Source: Neurospora tetrasperma FGSC 2508
Taxonomy: Eukaryota; Ascomycota; Sordariomycetes; Sordariales; Sordariaceae
DNA length: 64,000 nt
NCBI RefSeq assembly: GCF_000213175.1
Contig: NW_009799101.1
Span: forward strand, 1,396,341 to 1,460,340
Direction: 5' to 3'
A program made the translations under genes and the position numbers. The notes beneath the pieces are model-generated. The model ran no database searches and was not told the origin of the DNA. It saw only the letters and a list, made by a program, of their open reading frames with translations. Below, in pieces: positions 40,207-50,800 of this stretch (the stretch's first letter is position 1; the number at the start of each line of letters is the position of its first letter).

Positions 40207-42797
40207 ATGCCAGGCGCAAGCGTGGCTGTCGCGCCTACGACGGCGCCTGCAACGACCACACCAGCACCAACATCAGCATCAACACCACGAAAGGCGCCAG
40301 GCGCTACACAGCCAGAGAGAAAATACAAGTGCCAGTTTTGTGCGAGGGCCTTCAGCAGGAGCGAACACCGCAGCCGCCACGAACGTTCACGTACGCTTCC
40401 TTTCCTCTCCTCTCCATCACTCGTCTCTTCGCTTTCGAAGCACTTTGTCGTTCATTTTTTTTTCCCCCCCAAATAGTCGCGCTAACATACACTTGCAGAC
40501 ACCAAGGAGCGACCATTCAAGTGTCTCAAGTGCAGAAGCACATTCGTACGACGTGATCTCCTTCTCCGACACGACCGCACAGTCCACGCTAAAGATGGCG
40601 GCATACCTCTTCACAGCGACGGGAAGCGTCGCGGTGGTCCCAAGGCGGCTCCTCGCCCTGCCACCGGGCCTGCCAAGACTCCCATGGACATCGACACTTC
40701 AGCTCTTGAGCAGTTAGAAGCCAGTAGTGACGGTATATTTGATGTGGAAACCGCTGCGATGCTCGTTGCTGACCTTCAACATAAAGCCACCTCCCAGGCG
40801 CGAGCAAATGGCGCACCTTACGATGGCAACGGGACCATGTCCTTTTCGCAAACCAGCACCCCGACTATTGAGCCCTCGGTACCCTTCACCAACGGTGCGC
40901 TTGGTCTTCCCCAGTGGGACAGCTTCATCTCTCACAACTCGAAAGCGCACTCGGTCATCTCGGGTCCCGGATCCTTCGATACGTCTCATCCCAACCATAT
41001 GGCCCCCATGGGCGGCCAACACATCAACGGGCTCCCCCTTTCGTCGCTCCCGGCTTCGGTGAACGGCACTCCCACTCCCCAGTCGCCATTTCTGCCGCAC
41101 CGCACCCATACTCCTTTGGATGCCACTCAGGCTCACGCCGGCCAGAAGCCTCCCCCTCCTCAGATCAACAGCGATGAGGAGAGGAACATGATTCTGGACA
41201 ACATCCGCGCCCACGATGCCGAGCATGCCCTCCCAGAAGGATTCCGCGTCCCCAGCTTACCGTCGATTAACCGATACCTCGCGACATACTTCGGCTTGTT
41301 CCATCATCATCTACCATTCCTTCACCCAGCTTCGTTCGAGCCTACCCGAGTCTCACCACCGCTCCTTCTCGCCCTACTATCGATCGGAGCCTTGTATGCT
41401 TTTGATCAAGAGAATGCGTACATGCTTCATATCGGTTCGAAGATCTTGGTGAACCAATTTCTTCAGCATAAGGAGAATTTCAGCTCGCGCAAGTGCCCGC
41501 TCTGGACCATGCAGAGCTCTCTTCTCAACATGATTTTTGCCAGCTGGAGTGGTGATCCCAAGGGATTGGAATGGGCTTGCTCAATCAAGAGCCTTCTCGC
41601 CAACATGGTTGCTGGCAACAGGTATGAGCTCAAGCTTCGCCAAGAGGCTCGTGAAGGACGCCCCCCAACACGCGCCGAGTGGGTTGAGGATGAAGGTTGC
41701 AGGCGTACGTACTATGCGGTATACATCTTCTTCGGTCTTCTCACCCTCACATTCAACCACACTCCGGCCATCAACTTCAACGAGTTCGAAGACCTGCAGC
41801 TCCCAGCTACCGAATTCCTTTGGAACGTCAAGGTTGCTGATGAGGTGGCCTGGCAAAAGCATCTCGAAGCGTCTCCCGCTCCGACATTTATGGTGGCCCA
41901 TGATAACCTCTTCCAGGGCGAGACGCTCACGTACAGCGCTTTTGGAACGCGTGTTATGATCAATGCGCTCTTCTTGGAAGTTTGGTATCATAAGAGGAGT
42001 CCCGAGGCTTTGCAGGATGTGGTGACCGAGTACAAGCTCAGACTCGCCCTTGAGACGTGGGAGAAATCTCTAGAGTTCTGCGAGCACGAGACAGTAGCGG
42101 CCCCCCTGCACACGCCCCAAACGGGTCATCCCTTGATTTTTAACGCCAAGGCCATGTATCGCAATGCGCGTGCTCGCTTGGAGGTGGACTTGAAGACGGT
42201 TCAGGAGGCCCTCCGGTACCATGACTCCTACGAGGTCGCCGCTGCCATGTCAAATGCCCGGGATCGGGTAAGACGCTCAGGTGAGATGATCAAGGTCATT
42301 CAGGTTTGCTATGACTGCATTGAGACTGCGGTCGATACTGGTGTCCGCTGGGTGGCTCGTACCTCGCCCACAAACTGGAGTATTGAGCACCCATTGGGTG
42401 GCATGGACCTCATGATCATTCTCAGCCTCTGGCTCTATCGTCTGGAACATGACGAGGAGCAGGCGACGGAAGAGGAGCAGGTCATGTACAAGCGTGTGCG
42501 AGAGCTGTTTGCGAGGGGGCTTCAGGAAAAGATTGACGGCCACCTTGGCGCTGTTGTCGCGAGACTCTGGGCCTCAATGCTTGGTGAGGTCGTTGTTTGG
42601 GGGTAAGTGATTCCCGTGAACAGCCATTTGACTATTTTCGGCTAACGTGATTTTGCAGCATCACCCGTGTTATGGCTGACTCCTTCCGCCTCCATGAGCA
42701 AGCCCTCATCGGCTACGTGGATGACATTGAAGCATCCCCCAGTGTCACGACCCCTTCGATGACATCTCAAGGGGCCGATGAGGACAGCGTGTATTAG
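40207..42797 (+). CDS. C2H2 zinc-finger / fungal-specific transcription factor
   Basis: Predicted nuclear regulator. Exons 40207-40390, 40499-42602 and 42659-42797 (808 aa); both introns have GTACGC/GTAAGT donors, CTAAC branch sites and CAG acceptors. Two adjacent C2H2 fingers lie at residues 40-62 (YKCQFCARAFSRSEHRSRH-x3-H) and 68-91 (FKCLKCRSTFVRRDLLLRH-x4-H), joined by a TKERP linker as in Adr1/Msn-type two-finger proteins. Intron 1 splits the codon of His62, the last zinc ligand of finger 1. A Pro/Ser-rich linker follows, then from about residue 318 a fungal-specific transcription factor domain (PSINRYLATYFGLFHHHLPF, LHPASF, RRTYYAVYIFFGLLTLTF). This arrangement occurs in a group of ascomycete regulators, but I cannot assign the particular orthologue or its targets. 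The very long upstream region suggests complex regulation. Confidence 0.88.
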
Positions 42798-44930
42798 TTG
42801 TGACGAAGTTGACGATCTTATTTATGGTTTGTGAGGGTGGGGTTTCGGCATATACCTTTTTCGAGCGGTTTTGGGTTCTCGTCATTGTTCGGTTTCTTTG
42901 CTTTCAGCATTTCATTGTCGCTTCTTCCCCACTCGAGAGGGACTTTCCAATCTTTGTTTTTCAATGGCTTCAGGGTTCATCGGCGCGAGGGGGTGGGGGT
43001 CTGAAGGGTTTCCTTGATAATTCTTCTGGGGTAGCTGTGGCATTTCGCGTCTGCATGGTCGTGGTATTGGGCAGTGATGGAGGGACAAGTTTGGTAATCC
43101 GGTTTCGCATTGGTCCCGAACGGCAGGAAGGAGGATCAAATCGCGCACAAACGCTGGCGCAAGCCTCTAATAATCCGCAACACCAACACGGTTGCTGGTC
43201 CCATGTGGGAAATTTTTTTCCTTCTCACCTTGTCTCGTTAGCTACGGCGCCCTTACCGCTTTATAATAACCCTTTCACGTCTTTGCCGCTGTTGTGTGCG
43301 GCGGCAGACATACATCTCCTACTCGATTTATTTTTTTCAGCTTCTGATACCTTTGTTCTACTACAGTTCTTGGCTTTGTTGTCGTTGTCTGTTTTACTTG
43401 CCGAGTCTTTACACGTTCTGTTTTCTGCCTTAACATTCCAGTATCAAGTTTTCCTTATTTCTTTTCTTATTACCCTCCTCTGTACTAGATATCAGGACTA
43501 GGGACGCTGTTTCTAGGCAGAACAGGTGGACTGTAGGAGCGAACGGACTAGTTGGGTTTTGTTCTTGGTCTTTTCCTGTTTCTTTGATCGTTTTCGTTGG
43601 GAATGAATGAGCTTTGGTTTGGCGCATAGTTAGCGAGCTGAACTCAAAAGTTTGTTCAAGAAATATAGCAAATCTCCTCACAAGACTGATAGTTAATTCC
43701 GAATCGGCATAAAAATGTCAAATCTCTCTATCCTCACTTCTACCTCAAGGTCGTGAATTGCGTATACAATGTAGACTTGGTGGGTTCGTTGAAGTGGTCT
43801 CGATTTTCTCCATATTAATTCAATAAGGTAAGTAAGTAGTGTTACGGAAGTTCATGCATGTAGCCACAAATCATTTTTCTATTTGTTTTTTTCTTCTTTT
43901 TCTTACTTATACTCGCTATCGCCAGCATGTCTCAGAAATGCATGAGTACATTTTCTGAAGGCCGGAAACGCCACTCAAGTAGTGCTCCGACTGACATCCA
44001 CTGCTTTGTGAGCTTAGCTCCAATTGAGTTCTTTCTCATTTGCCTTATGAATATTCTACAGGGAATAGCAAATACTTTCCAGAGGCAGACGTCACTTAAG
44101 CCATCAAGGTTCTCTCAAAGACGGCTGAACGCGCTTGAACGCGGTATAATCTTTGGGATCAAAAAGACGAAGCTCAAGTACGTACCTCTCTCTACCTGGT
44201 GTGAAAGAACGCGTCACGGTCCTTTGCAGCTGGATCTCAACGTCAAACTCTCGGGTCGCGCTTGAAAGGGAAGGAACGCACGTAACGGGATGAGGGGAGA
44301 AGGTCAGATGGTGGGAAAGAAAGCCTGTGTTGAAGCAGGTACCCGTCTGTTTGTTGCCGATATTGCTTCAGCTTCTTTCCTTTTTTGTACACGAAGTCTT
44401 TGATCCCCCCGCCCTTGTCTCTTTTCAGTCACTCAGTCTCAGCTCATTTCCTTCCGACATACATCTTCACAGTCGAGGAAGTTTCGCTCGTTCACCGCGC
44501 ACAGGTATGGTTAACCCGTCTGCCCAGCCCTTGCCTTGCCTTCACTTTGTTCTATCTTTCACTCCATCGCCAGAGTCAGTTTCATCCCAGATGAGCTATC
44601 AACGGCTCATCAACAAATGGACTAAGCACTGGAATCGCCTTCATAAACCAAACTCCATTCTTACATATCGTGCATTACCGCTACCTCCTCCTCGTTCTTC
44701 GGTCGTGTAACGGCTGAATTTCTGACAACCGTCTGAGTAGACTCCGGCTTGGGCTTCAAGACACGCAGCAAGGAGCGACGCGATTCACTCGGTGTGTACC
44801 TCACATCACAGAGTTCTTCTGTTTCACGGCCGACGCGCGCTTCGGGACTCGGAGACCCATTTCCTCACTTCCCATTCAACAAAAAAAAAACCACGAACCC
44901 TGCGTCCCATGAACCTGTCTCAACTCCGCC
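42798..44930. other. Intergenic region, transcription factor to GH16
   Basis: About 2.1 kb. The first several hundred bases are T-rich and open in one plus frame (42800-43501), but the translation is hydrophobic nonsense typical of 3' UTR. The last 600 bp are C/T-rich, as in fungal promoters and leaders, ending in an A10 run (44881-44890) near the GH16 start. Confidence 0.4.
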
Positions 44931-46169
44931 ATGATGCTATTGGATATGACTGGCAACGGGCCGGAGCACGATAGTGCTGGCCCTGGTCACTTTACCAAGC
45001 GCCTCTTCTCACTATTCTACTCTCTTTGCCTTCTAGTCATTGCCTTGGCCTTGTCAGGACAAGTCCTTGCCGACTGCGAATGTGGCTATCAAAGTGATAA
45101 CCTCGACGGCATTTATCAGAATGTCTTCACCGATCTTATTGAGACGAACTTTGCCCGCATGCCCGATATTTCCACCAATACTGACTGGCTGCGCCAGGAG
45201 TTCAACGTGACCAAGGCCAAGGCTCGAGGAGAATATGGCGAGATGTTTTACATCAAGGATGACGTGGAATATGTGGACAACATTGGGAACAGGGCCTCTG
45301 ACGGCCTACAGCTCATTGTCAGACAGGACCTGATTGACGGCATGGTGCCTGTGGCTGAGGTTGATACTGCCAGATTGGATCTCTCCTATGGCACTTTTCG
45401 GGCTTCGATGAAGTTGACGACTATCCCTGGTACCTGTGCGGCATTCTTCTGGGTTAGGATCAGTCCTCGTCTGTGATTCTTCCTTGGGACTCCGCTAACA
45501 TATCTTGCCCCGCAGTACTTCAACGATACCCAGGAGATCGACATGGAATTTCTGTCCAAGGACTTCGACCACAGCAAAAAGGCTTACCCGGTCAATCTCG
45601 TTCTGCAATCCCGAGCCGCCGCCGCGCATGGCTACGACGCCTCGCAAACCGACAACTTCATGCAGGCAAACCTGCCCTTCGACCCCACGGCCGATTTCCA
45701 TGAATACCGTATTGATTACAGCCCCAGCGAGATTCTCTTTTATGCTGACAGAGTCCTGCTCGCCAAGATGAACGGCTCCAATGTTCCGAGTCCTAATTCA
45801 CATGGCCACCTGATTCTGTCACATTGGAGCAACGGAAACCCCAAGTGGTCTGGCGGGCCCCCGAAGGAGGAGGCACCTCTCGTCATCCGCTACATCAAGG
45901 CTTACTTCAACTCGACTGACCCCAAGAGAGCGCAGGACTGGGACGGTCGATGCAAGAATGCGAAGGCGGAGACCTCGGTGTGCAAAATTCCTGTTGTGAC
46001 CAGGGAGAACCAGACTGCAAAGGACTGGTTCTTTAGTGATTATTCGGACATGTCCAAGAATCAGACTGTCTATGAAATCACTAGTGGTGCTAGAACCCTT
46101 GAGGCAATGTCGCGCTGGATAATGATTGTTGTTGGTTTGCTGATGATTGGCTTGGTAGGGGGCTTCTGA
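44931..46169 (+). CDS. GH16 family glycoside hydrolase (beta-glucan-active), membrane or GPI anchored
   Basis: GH16 enzymes hydrolyse or transglycosylate beta-1,3/1,4-glucans or wall glucan-chitin links. Exon 1 is 44931-45452 and exon 2 is 45516-46169; the phase-0 join gives FFW|YFND, with a GTTAGG donor and CGCAG acceptor, for 391 aa. The catalytic motif EIDMEF sits at residues 181-186 (Glu181 nucleophile, Asp183, Glu185 acid/base, spacing E-x-D-x-E as in the family). Further GH16 blocks are YGTFRASMKL, FHEYRIDYSP, LILSHWSNGNPKWSGGPP. The N-terminus has a hydrophilic stretch of about 23 residues and then a hydrophobic core (FSLFYSLCLLVIALALSGQVLA) before DCECGY, so it may be a signal anchor or may start at a later Met (Met6). 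The protein ends in a hydrophobic segment (WIMIVVGLLMIGLVGGF), consistent with a GPI-attachment signal or a C-terminal membrane helix. Several N-glycosylation sequons are present. Confidence 0.88.
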
Positions 46170-46863
46170 TGAGAACCAGTGATTACTTTTCAATCCTGTG
46201 GCAAAGAGAGCATACCAACCTACTCATGTGACAGGGAAAGAGTACAAGAGTGCCAGTATCTGACTGTTTATATGTGAGTCCAGATGTGGCTCAATTGACT
46301 CGCTCAACACCTGCATAGATGTTTGATCACAGTCTGGATACCTGCGATATCAGAGACACGAAAAGGTCATCCGCCTGTGTATGATCAAAGAAAGGGGTGT
46401 ATGAAGAAAATCCCATCTTCGCAAAGTCAAGGTCACATCCACGTTACCCAGCACAGCTCACACATCAACGACGCAGGAGGGGTTCAACACGCTATCGAAG
46501 CCACGTGTGAATGTTTGGTCATCTCCACTTCCCCAGGAAGCAGTGAGGGACTGAGGGTGCAATACTCCAACTCGTTAGTTTGTAGTTGAAGGGTAGCGTG
46601 ATGACAGAATACCACCCTCCATTTAAACCTGCATACTTGCAAAATCCGGTCATCTTCACATACTTTACCCCAGACTTCTGTGTAGTGCAAGTGAGGTGTG
46701 GGTGTGGCGCTTACTTTCGGAGATTTTTTTCCCCCCAAAGCGTCGTCCTACCCAATTACCTACAATGTCAGATTTCCCCGGACTTTTGGCGTTCTTGGCT
46801 GGCTAGCTGCGCCGTTTGAAGCCGCCGCATCGGTAGTGTAGTGTACACTTCTGCTGGAATCTA
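46170..46863. other. GH16 3' region
   Basis: No gene seen. A poly-T/C run lies at 46725-46736. Contents appear to be 3' UTR and spacer before the inverted-repeat element at 46864. Confidence 0.35.
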
Positions 46864-46985
46864 CTTTGTTAGCGTGGTACCGCCACCTCACAGATTTCGA
46901 CTAGCTGGTGGCGGGCATACCGATCATCTTCTGCGGGGAGGAAAATAAAGTTATCGCCAATTGCAATGTCACCGCGCTAACAAAG
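46864..46985. mobile_element. MITE-like element with terminal inverted repeats and TA target duplication
   Basis: The ends CTTTGTTAGCGTGGT (46864-46878) and, inverted, ACCGCGCTAACAAAG (46971-46985) match at 14 of 15 positions. Each end is bordered by TA (46862-46863 and 46986-46987), and the match stops one base further out. A 122-bp element with TA duplication and no coding capacity fits a Tc1/mariner- or pogo/Fot1-derived MITE. A second, internal inverted repeat (CCGCCACC 46880-46887 with GGTGGCGG 46907-46914) strengthens the foldback. No other copy was noticed in the window. Chance inverted repeats of this length are uncommon but possible. Confidence 0.55.
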
Positions 46986-46987
46986 TA

Positions 46988-49216
46988 GTGTACATACCTG
47001 CAGAGGTGTACTATGCAGTAGATGGGCATAAAGAATGTCAACGTCTTGCTTGCAAAGGCGGTTGAGTGATTGTTAGTCGGATAGAGGTTACATCCAGTCT
47101 TTTTGTCGAGATACTTGGTTGTGGTGATGATAGGTACCTAGCTACCCCAAATACCCATCTTGGGATCTGAGGAGAGGAACTTTCAAGTATACACGCATGT
47201 CTATAACGGAACGGGTTAATGTGGTTCAACAATGATAGTAGGTAGGTAAGTGGGATAGGATGCAGTGGGAGAGGACTAACAGACTTGATAAGTGGAAGGT
47301 CGGTGGTTGACACTTTCAGTCCTTGGTTCCGCTAGTTCCCTCCGCGAGGAAGTCTTCGACAGAACACAACTGAAGTCATACATTGACTTCTCACAGGATT
47401 TGATTTCAACCTGCGCCAAGGTCAGCCTCACACGGTAAAGCAAGACATACATACAGATAACCCCCTCCCAAACGCTGTTACTGACTGGGTTGTTTCCAAG
47501 GAACCGAGTGACCGAGTTCCATGGCAAACCTACCTACGATCGAAGCCCTCGTTTGGTTTTTTTTTGCTTGTGTCATGTTTACCTGTTTGTGTGCAAAATT
47601 CAATCGGGAGAGAATTACCGAAATGCCTCTTCCGCTGGATGTGCTTTTGTTGGGCTAATATTTTTGGCTGTTTCCTCGCATCCGTCAATGATTGATCAAG
47701 GCCCGGTAGGTAGTATCAAGTATAAAACCCTACATGCCTTTTGACTTGACAAGCGAGAGGTCTTTGCATCATGCCAACACAACCAAAAAAACGTGGTGTA
47801 TATATATGTATACATATCGACCGTTGCGGGCCTGCGCTCCGGTCGCGCCAAGCCGCATAACGACTCTCATGACGCTAACCCCAATTCATCGATCCCGTTG
47901 CAACAATTGCATATGTGACCGCCTTTGATCATCTGTTTCATCGATATCGGGCTCCGGATGACTGGATGACCTGCAGACGGACCGACGACGTGCTGCTGGA
48001 TCTGACAGCCCAGGCGATCGGTCAATGTCCATGTCAGCGGGGGAAAAGATTAGGTATAGAAAATTAAGGGCTGGGTCAGTCACCAGCCATCCGCTCGGGA
48101 ATCCTTCCATCTGGGAGAGGATTGGCGACTGGGAGGGTTGGTTGGTTGGTGCCTTGCTTAAGTTCCCAATCTGTCTCAGCCGGACCGGAACAATAAATGC
48201 TAAGGCAGGTACAACACAACAAGTTAGGGTCTGATGTTCTTTCGGAGGTTTCGAAGAAGGGGCGAGATCCATCCATGCCTGCTTGGACAAAATATCCCCC
48301 CCTCCCCACTTTTTTTTTGGGTGTGCGCCATCTTCAAATGTATAAGCCATCATATGTCTTACACCACAAGACGCATTACCAAAAATCCGCATGATGTAAA
48401 CTGGTTCAGAATCTTCAAGCTAAGGCCTTTGATGTGCAAGGAAGAAGAAAGCAGGTATACGATGTACCTGAGGATCAACAGATCAACAAGGAGCGAAAGC
48501 GCCATAGTATAGATGATGAGGAAGCTGTTAAGCAACGTAGCAACGGTCCCATCAACAATAGACAATAGCAGTGGTAGAAGTAGTAGCAATAGAAACAGAG
48601 ATAGTGATACTACCAAAGGGGATAGGCGCGACTATACTTAGTTGCGAATTAGTGACGTTAACAGTTGGAAGTCAGAGGTTGGCTACCTACACATCCGAAA
48701 AGGTGGTGGGGGACTATCTGGCCATGTTTTTTGTCAAAGGATTGGATAGAAGGAGATTTGAGAAGCTTTCAAGTTTCAACCTTGCCAAGTCCAGGGGCCT
48801 GAATATCAGTGATGTGAAAAGACGATGATCTTGTGGGCGCATCACCAGTTGAGGGCAGGTGTTCGGGATTTTTTTTCTTCTCTTGGTTTCTTAACCCTCC
48901 TCGGATCGTACCGTGGATCACGATTTTGTCATTGCATCTATCTGTCTTTGACTGGAATATGGAAAAGTAGTACAAACAGGATATAAAGTGGGCTTTCACA
49001 TCTGGACAGGCGCCTTGATCTCAGTCAGTTGAGAGAATCATGCTTCACTTTTCTGCGGAATGGGTAGCATTTTCAACTAAAGAAAGATATTAAGAGGCAT
49101 ACCTACCTGTCATTTTACCATCCCACCTGATACCCCCTTCTCATCTCTTTCATACAAGCAGCCCCATCTGTCCTTACGGCTTGTTTTCCATTCATTTATC
49201 TATCACCAAGTCCACT
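46988..49216. other. Intergenic region upstream of GH64
   Basis: About 2.2 kb without a supported gene. Contains GTAGGTAGGTAAG (about 47229-47241) and CCTACCTAC-type motifs (about 47527-47536, 49100-49109), a TATATATGTATA stretch at 47799-47812, and TATAAA at 48981-48986, which lies about 230 bp before the GH64 start and could be its core promoter. Confidence 0.4.
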
Positions 49217-50800
49217 ATGAAACAACAACTCATCAACTCGGCCATAACGGCAATTCTCTCCATGTTTCCACAACGAACTCAACCACCCGGCTACCCATAT
49301 TTCAACACCGGTCAACTTACCGCTCCCATCGGCGCGCCCATAACCCCCGACACCATGCCTCAGCCTCTCACCGTCTCCTTCCAAAACAGCACCCTCTCCT
49401 CCGCCAAAACCAACCAAACAACCCCCGAGACCCTCACCATCTCGCTCGAGAACAACACCCCTTCCTCCACCGTGTACGCCTACATCACCGGCCAAACCCT
49501 GGACGGTGGCCTCTTCGTCCTCTCCGCCAGCGGCAACGCCGCTTACACGTATGCCTCCGTGAACAAAACCCTGACCCCCATCCCCCCTTCCGATATCGCC
49601 ATCCCGCTCAACGCCCCCGGTTCTTCGTCTCCTCGCACTGTAACCATTCCGCGCCTGGCGGGAGCGAGGATCTGGTACTCGGTTGATTCGCAGCTGGAGT
49701 TCTTTTTGAACCCGGTGGACGGAGTGCCGCAAGATGGAAAAGGAGCGGGCCTGGCGTTGGTGGAACCGAGTGTCACCAACGACAAAGATGTGAACTACGA
49801 AAAGGAGTGGGGGTTTGTCGAGTTTACCTTTAATGAGTTCCAGCTGTTTGCCAATGTCTCGATGGTGGATTTGGTCGGGAAGTGTCCTGCCTCTCTCGGC
49901 GTCATCAGGACTACGGGGAAGGCGGAAGATAACCAAGAGGTTGAAGGGATGGGGTATCAAACCGGCTTGAACAAGGTGGTCGATGAACTGAAGCAGGCCG
50001 GAGGGGATTGGGAGAAGCTGGTGGTGAGAAGGAAGAGTGATGGGCAGGTAACGAGGGTGATGAGTCCCAATTCGGCGGTGGTGATGGCTGAAGCGAGAAA
50101 GGAGAGCTTGTTCAGCGGGTATTATGACAGCTACGTGAAGCAAGTTTGGGAGAAGTATGCAAAGGAGGATTTGATGGTGGATACGCAGAACAAATGGGGG
50201 GTGGTTAAGGGGAGAGTGGACCCGGGGACGGGTCTGTTGACGTTCCGATCGAACAACAGCGAGACGATTACATTTGATCAGCCGTCGGCGGCCGATATCT
50301 TCTCTTGTTCCACGGGTCCGTTCGCCTTTCCACCGTTACCGGTGAACGCGACCGAAGCCGAGCTCGACATCCAGGCGTTCCGAGGAAATGTCGGGGCGCG
50401 TCTGGCGGCAGCCTTGAACAGAAGTACGTTGCTGATCAACACGAACCAACCGGCTGGCGAGGAAATCAGCACGTTTTACAAGAGCAACAATACCACGAAT
50501 CACTACAGCAGAGTGGTGCACCAGAATAGCCCGAAAGGAAAGGGGTATGCGTTCCCGTATGACGATGTGTCAAGAACGGAGAAGGAAAACGTCGCTGGAA
50601 CGGTGGCAGCGGGGGATCCAAAGGTGTTCATTGTGGCGGTGGGTGGTGGGAAAGTGGACTTTGCGGCGGCGGGTAGAATGGCGAGCGCAGGGAGTGCGGC
50701 GAATGCTACCGGTAGTGCGGTGAACGCTACAGTACCGGTGGTGCGGACGAGGTGGAGGAGAGTGAGGGCAGGTGTAGATGCAGCGGGATGGAGGTTGTGA
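49217..50800 (+). CDS. GH64 family beta-1,3-glucanase (laminaripentaose-producing type)
   Basis: GH64 enzymes cleave beta-1,3-glucan, the main fungal wall glucan, releasing mainly pentasaccharides. Intronless, 527 aa. The frame extends upstream to 49181, but that codon is TTG; the first ATG is 49217 (MKQQLINS). Family blocks: LTVSFQN..TLTISLEN beta-barrel strands, ARIWYSVDSQLEFFLNP, WGFVEFTFNEFQLFANVSMVD with Glu202 and Asp218. These sit 16 residues apart, as do the catalytic pair of the Streptomyces enzyme (Glu154/Asp170). The C-terminal blocks are LAAALNRSTLL, NHYSRVVHQNSPKGKGYAFPYDDV. Several NxS/T sequons suggest secretion, yet the N-terminal hydrophobic stretch (LINSAITAILSMF) is short and a signal peptide is not clear. 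The tail beyond residue 480 is Ala/Gly-rich and ends with basic residues. Confidence 0.87.
   Translation: MKQQLINSAITAILSMFPQRTQPPGYPYFNTGQLTAPIGAPITPDTMPQPLTVSFQNSTLSSAKTNQTTPETLTISLENNTPSSTVYAYITGQTLDGGLFVLSASGNAAYTYASVNKTLTPIPPSDIAIPLNAPGSSSPRTVTIPRLAGARIWYSVDSQLEFFLNPVDGVPQDGKGAGLALVEPSVTNDKDVNYEKEWGFVEFTFNEFQLFANVSMVDLVGKCPASLGVIRTTGKAEDNQEVEGMGYQTGLNKVVDELKQAGGDWEKLVVRRKSDGQVTRVMSPNSAVVMAEARKESLFSGYYDSYVKQVWEKYAKEDLMVDTQNKWGVVKGRVDPGTGLLTFRSNNSETITFDQPSAADIFSCSTGPFAFPPLPVNATEAELDIQAFRGNVGARLAAALNRSTLLINTNQPAGEEISTFYKSNNTTNHYSRVVHQNSPKGKGYAFPYDDVSRTEKENVAGTVAAGDPKVFIVAVGGGKVDFAAAGRMASAGSAANATGSAVNATVPVVRTRWRRVRAGVDAAGWRL

Noticed and set aside
42800-43501. 233-aa plus-strand open frame after the transcription factor
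   Set aside because: Starts 3 bases after the stop of the TF gene and translates T-rich 3' UTR into hydrophobic residues; no family features.
49181-49216. Upstream start of GH64 at 49181
   Set aside because: That codon is TTG, not ATG; the first ATG is 49217.
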